NCBI RefSeq assembly: GCF_024323335.1
Contig: NC_066581.1
Coordinates: forward strand, 179,235,330-179,299,329
Direction: 5' to 3'
DNA length: 64,000 nt
Origin: Lathyrus oleraceus
Taxonomy: Eukaryota; Streptophyta; Magnoliopsida; Fabales; Fabaceae
Position numbers and translations under genes: made by a program. The notes under the pieces are model-generated. The model searched no databases and was not told the DNA's origin. It worked only from the letters and a program-made list of their open reading frames with translations. Shown piece by piece: positions 53,030 to 63,209 of the stretch. Within the stretch, counting starts at the first letter, position 1, and the number at the start of each line of letters is the position of its first letter.

Positions 53030-53440
53030 AACGCCACTTCGGTCTGAATACCGGAAAATTGGCCTGAGTGCCATGAGTACATCGACCTGATCGTTGGAAA
53101 CTCCTTCGGTCTAAATACCGGAAAAATCATAAGTACATCGACCTGATCGTCGGAAACTTCTTCGGTCTGAATACCGGAAAAATTGGCCTGAGTGCCATGA
53201 GTACATCGACCTGATCGTCGGAAACTCCTTCGGTCTGAATACCGGAAAAATCATAAGTACATCGACCTGATCGTCGGAAACTTCTTCGGTCTGAATACCA
53301 GAAAAATTGGCCTGAGTGCCATGAGTACATCGACCTGATCGTCGGAAACTCCTTCGGTCTGAATACCGGAAAGACATAAGTACATCGACCTGATCGTCGG
53401 AAACTTCTTCGGTCTGAATACCGGAAAAATCATAAGTACA
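53030..53440 (-). repeat. Alternating 56/68-bp tandem array, Ogre 2 3' region
   Basis: GGTCTGAATACCGG recurs at 53041, 53108, 53164, 53232, 53288, 53356 and 53411: spacing 67, 56, 68, 56, 68, 55. The longer type carries an extra TGGCCTGAGTGCCATGAG. The basic unit is thus a dimer of about 124 bp. Open frames across it are repeat artefacts. Confidence 0.92.
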
Positions 53441-53759
53441 TATTATCTATAGCCGTCAAAACGTAGATAATACACTCGCATGGAAGATTATCCATAACCG
53501 GGTTGTAGGTTGTTAAATGAATAATCGACCGAAAAGAAAGGCATCTGGGTACCAGACTAGGTATGCAAAAGATGACCAATCAAAAGAGGATAAAGTTGCT
53601 AACTCGGAGCAAATATCCAAAAAGAAAGGGCAGACCCAATGGGGACAATACTGCTTGATCAAGGCAAGTATCCAAAGGGGAAAAGAGTATCAAAACCACA
53701 GAGAGGGGATTACATCTACCGGTTGTAGGCAGACAACCATAGAAAAGTAACCAGTCATC

Positions 53760-54600
53760 ATCGGGATGAGCACAAAGGGTTAACTCCACCAAGGGGAGAA
53801 TGTGGGATTTTACAACTACCAGCTAGTGGGTAGAAAACCACAAAGATAGGACTTACAACTACCAGTTTGGTGGTAGAGGCCCATGGAAAAGTTACCAGTC
53901 ATCGTCGGGATGAGCACCAAGGGTTAACTCCACCAAGGGGATGAAAGTGGGATTTTACAACTACCAGCTAGTAGGTAGAAAACCACAAAGATAGGACTTA
54001 CAACTACCAGTAGTGGGTAGAAGCCAACGGAAAAGTAACCAGTCATCATCGGGATGAGCACACAGGGTTAACTCCACCAAGGGGAGAACGTGGGATTTTA
54101 CAACTACCAGCTTGTGGGTAGAAAACCACAAAGATAAGACTTACAACTACCGGTTTGTAGGTAGAGGCCAACGGAAAAGTAACCAGTCATCATCGGGATG
54201 AGCACACAGGGTTAACTCCACCAAGGGGAGAACGTGGGATTTTACAACTACCAGCTTGTGGGTAGAAAACCACAAAGATAGGACTTACAACTACCGGTTT
54301 GTAGGTAGAGGCCAACGGAAAAGTAACCAGTCATCATCGGGATGAGCACACAGGGTTAACTCCACCAAGGGGAGAACGTGGGATTTTACAACTACCAGCT
54401 AGTGGGTAGAAAACCACAAAGATAGGACTTACAACTACCGGTTTGTAGGTAGAGGCCAACAAACAGAATGAACCACAAAAAACCTCTGCTAGGGGGTGAA
54501 AGTGGGATTTTACAACTACCAGCTTGTAGGTAGGAAACCACAAAGATAGGACTTACAACTACCGGTTTGTAGGTAGAGGCCAACAACAAATTCCGCTGAG
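53760..54600 (-). repeat. Six-unit array of about 145 bp, Ogre 2 3' region
   Basis: GGGATTTTACAACTACCAGC occurs near 53804, 53949, 54091, 54237, 54380 and 54503, each followed by GACTTACAACTACC(A/G)G and mostly by AAGTAACCAGTCATCATCGG. Ogre copy 1 has single or few related copies at 26690-26960, so the array expanded here. Confidence 0.88.
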
Positions 54601-56331
54601 GATGAAATGAATGAGTGCTGGTTAGTGAGCGACTATTCATTTATGCCCCAGGGCAGCACAAGAGATAGTCAACAAGAAACCAATTTAGGATCGATCCAAA
54701 AAGGCAGACTGAATCAAGACTCATCCAAATGAGGAAAGAACTCAATAGGGAAAACCCATCCCATTAGGGAGGGAACGGAAGCAACCGTCATCCACGAGGA
54801 TGTATCTCAGTGGGGAAATGGCAGGAAAAGATTGACACTTTCTGCTTAAGGGGCAGACTCTACATGGAGAGATCAGACACACCCATATCTACTGGGGGAG
54901 GATCTACTGGGGAGATCTGCATCACCAATTTGCAGGAGACAACCATCAACAGATACACAGTAACAGCTGCAACATGAGTGCCTGAATGTTATGATTATGC
55001 ATGTATGCATTCTACCTAAAATGTATGATGAATGCTGACAAACAGACATGCTCAAACCACAGGTCCGGGAATCAATCATCCGGAGAGAAAACCAAAGTCA
55101 CCAGAGAGCCAAGAAAATCCACTGGAGACTGGGACAATAGGGAACAATCATCATCCTGCAGGGGAGGAAGGCCACCAAAGGCTTCCGGAGGGATCGTCAG
55201 TCGCAACCGGAGAACAGAGTTCAACATACAGGCGGATGCGCCACAACAACTTGTGCTGGAAATCAGGGATACCGAGAAGCAACCAGATTTCTGATGAGAA
55301 ATACAAAAGCATTGATAAAGCTCCTTATGCGAACAACTCCACTGGGGGATCTATCTGAGGGAATGTCGGATTACGGGGATGTCGATCCACCAGGTACTGA
55401 ATCTTCAAAGAAAAACACCCATGTTGGGGGAGAGAGGAAGACTGCTCTGCTGGAGAGGCGAAAGTTGAAGTCTTCAGTAAACACTCTGCTAGGGGAGCTG
55501 CCCCACAATAATGTCCGAAACAGCAAACTTGCTGGGGATGCCCCACGATAGGGCTAACAGGGATTTGGAGGAAGAATATGTACTGCCGGGAACATGAAGA
55601 TGAACAACTTCAAACGACACTGCATCGGGCAAATTCCCTGGGGAGAGACCATACGAGGTTCTGCGGGACAAAGATACAGTCATGCTCGGGATACGAACAA
55701 TTGTCTTACCTGTTGGTAATCATACCACCCCCGGGAGAGCACTGTGGGTCTCCTAGGTATCCTTTCATCATTGTGAATGTTCACTTTGTTTAAGAACAAT
55801 TTTTTTGAAAAATTTGTTTATTTTGAAAACAATGATACTTTATCAATTAAAACATGCAAAACATTTGTTGAGTTGAAACAAAGAAGAGTGCAAACAATTG
55901 GATAAAAGCTCAAATTGATGTGATGGAATGGTAGTCTGCAAAGGGCGAGACTCCATAGATCTGTACAAGTTTGAAATCGGTGATGTATATTGGAAGAGGG
56001 CTACATTGAACATAATGACCTTTCCTCTACCATTCTGAATTTTCGATGTATTCAAAGCTTCAGTCGATGATGAATCGAGAATCCCTGACGGATGACAGAT
56101 ATAGAGCACAGTCTTATCAAGATGCAGTTACTTGCCAAATCCCTAATTTTTGCCTAGATTGCCCCAGTGTGAGGTGTTCAATCTAGCGGGATGCAAATTC
56201 TTTTTCAATGTCTCTAACTTTTGCCTGGATCGCCCTTTCGGGTTTTCAATCCACCGAGACGCTCCTTTTTGACTAAGTCGCCCTTTGGGGTGTTCGACTT
56301 ATCGAGCTTTTGCTTTTTTTTTGTTTTTGTT
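54600..56331 (-). other. Remaining 3' non-coding region of Ogre 2
   Basis: Non-coding. 55740-56110 matches copy 1 at about 24500-24830 in reverse, and 56130-56320 contains three copies of the AGGCAAAAATTAG / ACCCGAAAGGG type motif. No gene seen. Confidence 0.7.
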
Positions 56332-56640
56332 TTAGGCGAAGTATTTCTTGACTGCATCGGAAATCACAGGACGAGTGAACTTCTTCATCCATTGATGTAA
56401 GTGTTAAAGCACTGCCTGAAAAGGCTCTCTTGACAACACATGGACTTTCATAGCTTGGGGTTCACTTGCCCCTGGAATCGGGCACGAAAGACAAGAATTT
56501 CTTGAGCACAAGGTCACCTTCTCGGAACACACGAGGCTTGACCTTTTTGTTGAATATTTTCTTCACTCTCTGCTGATATGACTGACCATGACACATGGCA
56601 GTTGATCTCTTCTTTTCGATCGAATTCAGCATCAGTCAAC
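56332..56640 (-). pseudogene. Integrase C-terminal remnant of Ogre 2
   Basis: On the minus strand it reads the tail homologous to the end of the copy 1 polyprotein (residues about 1055-1153): KLTDAEFDRKEE, VFREGDLVLKKFLSF, and a terminal AVKKYFA stop at 56334-56332. It carries changes relative to copy 1 and is cut off upstream at about 56640 by the internal deletion. No catalytic residues remain. Confidence 0.8.
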
Positions 56641-56770
56641 TTGGGACTTCGAGGGTGCTATTTTTTGTTTCTTTCTTTGTTTCTTTTTCTTTTGATTTGG
56701 ATTTCTTTTGATTTGGTTTTGCACCCTCCTCTTTCTTTTTTCTTTTTTTCTTTTTTTTTGATAATGCCCC
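56641..56770. repeat. Pyrimidine-rich bridge at the internal deletion of Ogre 2
   Basis: About 130 bp of almost pure C/T on the plus strand, with TCTTTTGATTTGGATT-type direct repeats. GAGGGTGC (56651-56658) and GCACCCTC (56721-56728) are inverted around part of it. It joins the integrase tail to the RT start and has no counterpart in copy 1. Confidence 0.75.
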
Positions 56771-56948
56771 AGTTGGCTGTTCTGCTGATTCTCGAGATGC
56801 AGCTGAGTGACCTTCTTTTCTTGCTCAAGAAGTCGGGAAATCTCGTCAGGAATTCCTTTCAACATCATCTTCTTCCGCTTCGAATACAGGGAATTCAAAA
56901 TTGGGAGATGACGTCTGATCACTATGTTCAATGGGTCTAAGAAACAAC
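56771..56948 (-). pseudogene. RT-exon N-terminal remnant of Ogre 2
   Basis: The minus-strand sequence after the intron matches the start of the RT exon of copy 1 (PIEHSD, NFEFPVFEAEEDD, then PDEISRLLEQEKK in another frame). A frameshift lies near 56850. The similarity ends before the RT domain proper. Confidence 0.78.
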
Positions 56949-57210
56949 CTGCATAAAGATTTTGAGCATAAAAGCTTTTTGGAAATCAAACAAGACAATC
57001 GTTATGCAGATGAAAAGATTGCTTTTATTCTTGTTTTTTAGGGTTTTTTGTGATCACCAATTTCATGCAAAAAGCGAAAAGGGAAAACAATTGGAAAACA
57101 AATGTTTTAACATGAATTATTTGAATGAAAATATCATTGCACAAAACGTTGCCAACAATGTCATCACATCTCCTCATGGGAGAAGGGTTTCTAAACAAAG
57201 TGATTATTAC
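56949..57210 (-). other. Ogre intron retained in copy 2 (262 bp)
   Basis: In minus orientation the donor is GGA|GTAATA (G at 57210) and the acceptor TTTATGCAG|G (last base 56949). Position and flanking codons match the copy 1 intron, and the block after the donor (CTTTGTTTAGAAACCCTTCTCCCATG) is conserved. Confidence 0.8.
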
Positions 57211-57365
57211 TCCGACTTATGAACAACTGTAGGAACGCCCACTGTGACCCAATTGTGATAGATCCCACCAGGGATGACAACTGTCAGTATCCTTTGCATC
57301 AGCAGCCTCTGCTTTTGAACAAACCTCTAGAAGAAAAGTCGGCGCCAGCCCAGGACTTGCTATCT

Positions 57366-58202
57366 TCAAGCTTGATTATCACGGGGACCTAAGTCTTCAA
57401 AGTTCAAAATACCTGACCTTACGAGGTCTTGAACCTTCATCTTCAACTGAAAGCAGCTATCTACATCATGACCAGGAGCACCCGAGTGATACACACAATG
57501 CTGTTCAGGCCTATACCACCACCGAGGGTTGACAGGTATGGGCGGCGGGTCTCTGGGAGTAATCAAGTTCCGCTCTAACAGAGTAGGATACAATTCGGCG
57601 TAGGACATGGGGATTGGATCAAAAATGATCTTCTTCCTCTCATTACTTGTACCAGCTTGATTATCAATGGGAGGCTGGTGAACCTGCTGCTGAGGATGAC
57701 GTTGTGGACGCTGATGCTGCTGAGTTGGTCTTCTCTGTTGCTGTTGAGTTTGAGTTGCTGGGATAGTCACAGCAGCAGCCTGCCGACATGGTCCTCTATT
57801 TGCGCTCCTCCGACGGTGCACAGCATTTGTTTCAATCTCTCCCCTTTTGGGTGCCCCAGAGGATGGCTTCTTAGAACCGGAAGAATTTGAAGAGCCAGGA
57901 TGGCGAAACGGAGCACAGGTTGCTCTGACATCAACAGTCTCTGCAGTAAGTGGTTGTTCACTGATTCTGATCCCCCTCAATTCATCGCCCAAGGCATAAT
58001 CATTGACGAGAATAGTGACAGCAGCATTCTCATGAACGGGTACACTCACTGGTGAAGCACGGTGGACTGGTGGAATCACGGCTTCCAGTCTCTGGGCTAA
58101 GGCACGCAGCTCCTCTTGCCCCTGAACCACTCCTTGCATCATCGTCATGAACTGGGCCATGTTTGCCCTCATCTCGGCCAATTCTGCCTGAACTTGATCC
58201 AT
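57366..58202 (-). CDS. Shortened Ogre gag lacking the capsid domain (278 aa)
   Basis: It starts MDQVQAELAEMRANMAQFMT at 58202, an N-terminal coiled coil like that of the intact Gag. It then passes through a basic stretch (KRGEIETNAVHRRRSANRG) and a Gln/Pro-rich tract to FDPIPMSYAELYPTLLERNL and the knuckle-like CVYHSGAPGHDVDSC, ending DNQA stop at 57366. The capsid domain present in the intact gag (residues 168-325) is absent, so it could not assemble on its own. The remaining frame is open, which may be chance or may reflect a retained RNA-binding or interfering role. A tail matching the end of gag-pro (VIPGGIYHNWVTV) follows at about 57290-57211. Confidence 0.65.
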   Translation of the reverse strand: MDQVQAELAEMRANMAQFMTMMQGVVQGQEELRALAQRLEAVIPPVHRASPVSVPVHENAAVTILVNDYALGDELRGIRISEQPLTAETVDVRATCAPFRHPGSSNSSGSKKPSSGAPKRGEIETNAVHRRRSANRGPCRQAAAVTIPATQTQQQQRRPTQQHQRPQRHPQQQVHQPPIDNQAGTSNERKKIIFDPIPMSYAELYPTLLERNLITPRDPPPIPVNPRWWYRPEQHCVYHSGAPGHDVDSCFQLKMKVQDLVRSGILNFEDLGPRDNQA

Positions 58203-59314
58203 ACTCCTCTGTTGATTTAATCTAGTTGAGTAGCGGTGCGGACGTTGACCAGCTATCCTGCCACAGTCAAGAACCGAAGTGAGAAGTCTCTCCAAACATG
58301 TCTGCAATGCAAGGATGTACATGATATGCATGATATGGGTACTATATTTTATCATGAATGATCCTGATAAAGGATATGCGCATGCAAGTTAACTTTTTTC
58401 ATGCATTATTATTTTTTTGAAAATAAATATGCTATGATGCAAATGATGTGAACATGACTGGTCAGGCTGTGCGTCTCAAGGCACAGGGTCAAAGCTTCGT
58501 CTTGAACTCTGATCACAAACATCTGAAACCCAAAGTCAATCTGATCAACTGGCATCTGAAACCAATATGAGGAACCAAGTCACCATAAATCCGACTTGGG
58601 GAGTTCCGAAATAAACGAAACTGGAGATTACATCACTATCATCACAGGAACATCCACTGAACGGATGACAGCCAGCTCCTCTGAACAGGTACTCTCAAAT
58701 TCAACCCGGGGATCCGAAATAAACGGAACCCGCTGATAAACCACGGACAGAACTCCGGCGTCCCAGAAATAAATGTCCATAATTCACAGTCACCATCAGT
58801 ACCGAGAGTCACCAACACATCACCAACCAATCAGCAACTGTACCTGTAATGATCAAACCCTCCCCACTCACGGGTGTTATCTAGGCCAGGGCAAAGTCGA
58901 AGAGAAACGCAGCATAAATAACCTTTCGCAGAATACCATCATATACACACCTGAAGTATGTAACGACAATATCCCACCAGGGTCTGAACTGCTCGTGATA
59001 TCAATGTTCCGCTAAGTGGCGCAATACCACCCGCTTCCCATGAATCACTCTATTCCTAAGCATCCTAGATTTCACTCATAGCCTGGGTATTGGGCCTTTT
59101 ACCTCGAGTAACTCCCACCCCAACAGAGAGAAACAGACAACCAGCCAGATGAACAGATGAATATAAATGCAAACATTAATGCAAACATAAATGCAAACAA
59201 TAAATAAATGAATGCAATAAAAAACAGCAAACAGCAACCAAAACCCTAACCTAGAGAGCGCTAGGAGAGACTCGCTCAGGGAAGATGGACCAGCAAGAGG
59301 TCAACTTCTCTATA
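58203..59314 (-). other. Leader of Ogre 2 between primer site and gag, ORF1 missing
   Basis: Only 1.1 kb lies here against 2.7 kb in copy 1, and nothing resembles the ORF1 protein. Two short repeats with GGG(A/G)(A/T)(T/G)CCGAAATAAACG(A/G)AAC occur near 58600 and 58706. ATAAATGCAAACA repeats lie at 59160-59215. No gene is seen. Confidence 0.7.
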
Positions 59315-59332
59315 TCCCCAGCAGAGTCGCCA
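59315..59332 (-). other. Primer binding site of Ogre 2, tRNA-Arg type
   Basis: The minus strand reads TGGCGACTCTGCTGGGGA, identical to copy 1, two bases after the LTR end. Confidence 0.9.
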
Positions 59333-59824
59333 GCTGTCGCATCACGCGAAAAACCGGCGGGAAAACAAGAACAACAGAGCCGCCACCGTGCGTTATTTAT
59401 CCCAAAAGAGGGAAAGGAAACGCTCAGAGTAAACCTGGAAAAAGCATGGTCTCGCGACCAAAGAGAATGGGTTCGGGAGTCGGTTATGCGAAGGGAAGGT
59501 GTTAGCACCCCTACGCATCCGTAGTACTCTACGGGATCCACGCACAAAAGGAAGGAAAATGGTTGCTATAACACTGCTCACACACACACACACTGGCTGA
59601 AAGAGACACAAGAAAACAGACTGAAACTGACTCGGCAGGATGTCGTATCCTGGGCCTACTTAGTCTATCAGGCATAGACATCAGAGTCGAAGTAGTTCGG
59701 ACTGGGAAACGACACATGCTCGCTAGGATATCGCATCCTATGCATACGTATCTCCTTTGGACGAAGGAGAATCAGAGCATTCGTAGCTCGGCTGACACGC
59801 ACACAAACAAACACAGGCAAAGGC

Positions 59825-60115
59825 AAATGTGGAGCCTGACTGCCAATCACTGGACTTACATCAGCATCCGAACCAAAACACACTCAAGAAGGCAAACATG
59901 GAGCCTGAATGCCAATCACTGGGCTTACATCAGCATCCGAACCAAACACACGCACACTGGAACCTAACTGCCACTCGATGGACTTACATCAGCTTCCAAG
60001 CACACAACAAGGCAACAAGTTAATAGGGAGTCGGGGACTCGAGCCTATAACTGTCAAGCACACGCTCAAACAAACAGACAACAAATTGCTAAGGAGTCAG
60101 GCACTCGAGCCTAGC
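59825..60115 (-). repeat. Short tandem duplications in the Ogre 2 LTR
   Basis: About 60-bp units with GGAGCCTGA(C/A)TGCCAATCACTGG and CTTACATCAGCATCCGAACC occur at about 59830 and 59899, with a weaker third near 59960. A second pair, AGGAGTC(A/G)G(G)(G/C)ACTCGAGCCTA..AACTGTCAA, is at about 60024 and 60092. Confidence 0.8.
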
Positions 60116-60374
60116 AACTGTCAAACAACACACACAAAAAGAAAAAAGGGCGCCCGGAGAGATCAGCTCAATCTCCTGCCTACATACTTCATCTGGTATG
60201 AAGATCAGGGCGATGTAGTTCTCCTACGGAGGGATAAAGGACTAGCCTAACCAGATAACAGAGGGAGACACAACTAGGGAGACTACGACTCGAGCCTAGG
60301 TGTTATCATGCAAAATCATCCCTAAGTTAAGGTTTCTAGCTAACTGGCACAGGGAGCCAGCCTATCCTAATCAT

Positions 60375-60595
60375 GACTTGCACAGGAAGCAAGCCACACA
60401 CCCACTTAACTTGCACAGGAAGCAAGCCAAGCAAAACCTACTTGCACAGGAAGCAAGTCTAAACTAAACCTAACTTGCACAGGAAGCAAGTCAAACAAAC
60501 CTAACTTGCACAGGAAGCAAGTCAAACAATCCTAACTTGCACAGGAAGCAAGTCAAACAATCCTAACTTGCACAGGAAGCAAGTCAAACAAACAT
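60375..60595 (-). repeat. Seven-unit 31-bp hairpin array in the Ogre 2 LTR
   Basis: ACTTGCACAGGAAGCAAG(T/C) occurs seven times, near 60376, 60407, 60440, 60473, 60503, 60534 and 60566. Each unit is an inverted repeat: ACTTGC and GCAAGT around a seven-base loop. It occupies the LTR position where copy 1 has a different degenerate array. Confidence 0.92.
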
Positions 60596-63209
60596 ACAAG
60601 CACAGATAGCACACACTATACACAAGCAAGTGGCTCAAACAAGGGTTAGGTTTTAGTCGAGGGGTCATATCAACCTCAACAAGCAAACCTCTGGAACTGG
60701 GTAAAGTTAGCTCTTAACCTTGCCATTGAGGGGCTAAGGTGAAGCTGATGAAAGGTGAGTGAAGGTAAGACTTCACAGCTCTTATCCCTGGCCTGGGAGA
60801 GCTTAAGACAAGAATGTGTGGGTTCAGAAAGTGGGAACCCTTCTACACATTTGATACTGACTCAACTGTGCGATTGCACAAGATCTTGGGTTTGTATCTG
60901 TAATGCATCAGCACAGTGGTGTGAGCAAAACAGAAGACACACTGAATAGCAGGGGATAGGTTGCATATCCCTTGGGTTCTGCCAATTGCCTCTTCACTTA
61001 GGAGGTCTTTGACTCTATGCAAGGACAAAATTAAACAATCACAAACATTGCCTCTTAAGGAGGACTTCAGACAGTTGCCTGGCCAAGTAACAGGCCAGGT
61101 CTTCCAGACTACATGAAGAAAAAGAGATATACCTCAATGCAAATTGCTTATACAAGCAAAGCAAAGCAAAAGTTCACAAGGAACTGAGCAACTAAAAGCA
61201 CCTGAAATAGTCAAGCAGACAGTTAGTATACAAGTCAAAGTTAAATCAAAATGAAACAGATGTCAACCAGTCAACACAAGCAAGTGAATGTGCAAGGCAT
61301 AAGGCTTAAGGCATGTGAGCCAAGCCACCTACAAAACAAAACATGTTAGACAATGATATTTAGGCAAGCTCAATCAAAAGAAGTGGTCTCATTGGTCATT
61401 TGTTGGTCAACCTGAAAACATAAGCTCAAAGGTGAGTAACGGGACCACTAGGACAAGCCTAGGGTCAAAAGAGAATGAGAAAGTCAAAACAGCAAATGAC
61501 AAGTGTCCAAAATCATTTTCAAACATTCAAGAAACAAGACCAATTGGGTTCACATTCATATCAATCACTATCATCATTTCATGAATAAATTAGGTCAAGG
61601 TATAGCAAACAGAAGCTCGTAGAAGTCAACAGCAAGACTTAACTCAAAAGCAATCTTAAACATTTCCAAAAATCATCAAATAAATCATGACCAATCACAA
61701 CCCACAGCATGGTAAGCATGTCAAATTTCATCCCATTTGGACAAGTGGAAGGCAGTCAATGAAAATCAGAAAGTCAAAGCAATTTTGAACATGCTCAAAG
61801 AAGTCAACCAAACATGCATCAACTTAGAAAAATCATAAGTCAGGGATAGCATATGATAAATGAATGGGATCAAAACCATGTCAAAGATGAGGATGTCTAG
61901 TTATCTCATGTAAAATTTCATGTCCATCTAATAAAGTATGAGAATTTCACAAATGAAATGGGAACATGTATCACAAAAAGTCAACATATGACTAAACAGG
62001 GGAGAAAATCTCAAACAATTAGGAAATGCCACAAATAATTCCAAGAAAATTCACATGTAAACTAGACATACAAGAGTGGGTTCATGCAAAAAATCAGATC
62101 AATTGGAGGTCAAGAAGCATGGTATCAAAAATCATGAAGTTGGACATCAATGGTGTGACACAAATTGTCACACCCTAATTCAAAAAATCATAACTCACAA
62201 ACCAGCAATGATAAATTCACAAACTCTACACCAAAATCACCATGAGTGTGTCTAGTTTAAGCACAAAAAATTGGAGAGCCATTGGATACATTCTCATCAT
62301 TTCACAAATGTTTTGGCAAGATGTACAAAATGTGCATACATGTCACAAACCCTCATACCAATTAAGAATTACTCAACCAAAAAATCTGGAAAAATAATGA
62401 TAAAAAACTAGGGATCATGATGGAGATGATGCAAAAAACCCCCTGATTTTTGAATCAAAATTGGAGATGTTATGATTTTTGGAAGATTGGATATCAAAGT
62501 GAAATAAAATGTGAAATTAAAATGGAATAAGTTGGATTAATTAAAGGAGAATGGCACTTTTGTAATTTCCTGGACCACTTAATCAAACGCGGTCGTTTAG
62601 GGCCATGGCTGGAAATGTTTTGATTGGTTGTTGGGGTTAGACCATGCCATGCGCGTGAATGAAGAGGAAATCTGGAAAAATTAGGGTTTGTAAAATGCTA
62701 CAGCAAGCTTCATCATCACCTTCAAATCGTGATTTTCAAAAACGCCCAGAAAATTGAATCAAGCACATCATTCTCATCAACAAACCAAGCACAACAATAT
62801 TCCAACATCCATTTTCCTTAAATCGAGCTAAGCAAGAAGGAATAAGCAAAACAAGTTTGGATCATCAATATTCATTTCAACATTACTCAACCATTACCCA
62901 ACCATTTTCAAAAACAAAACTATCATGAAGCTCAGCATTAAGAGACCTACCTAAAGCATGCATCTATTTCACAAAATAGGGAGATCGAATTTTTACCAAA
63001 ATGGAAGGACAGTCGCGTTTCTGATGTTGTTTGGTGTCTTTGGCCTGAAACAGATGCACCTTAGGCCTTCAAATGATGAGTGTGAAGTTGGCCTGGCTTG
63101 AGATAGCTTGGAAAGACCTTAAACAAACTCTGCCATGGTTGTATGCTCTGCAAAAACAGTGCTGCAAGAAGCTTCTACAGATGGAGAAATCATGTTGGAA
63201 TGAGCTCAA

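Noticed and set aside
53111..53433. Minus-strand frames with repeated FRYSDRRSFRRSGRC
   Set aside because: They are read-through of the alternating 56/68-bp array.
55001..55551. Plus-strand open frames in the Ogre 2 3' region
   Set aside because: They are antisense to the element, have no domain, and correspond to the non-coding 3' region of copy 1.
60375..60595. CRISPR-like array (31-bp palindromic repeat)
   Set aside because: The repeats are nearly contiguous with no unique spacers of constant length, inside a plant LTR.
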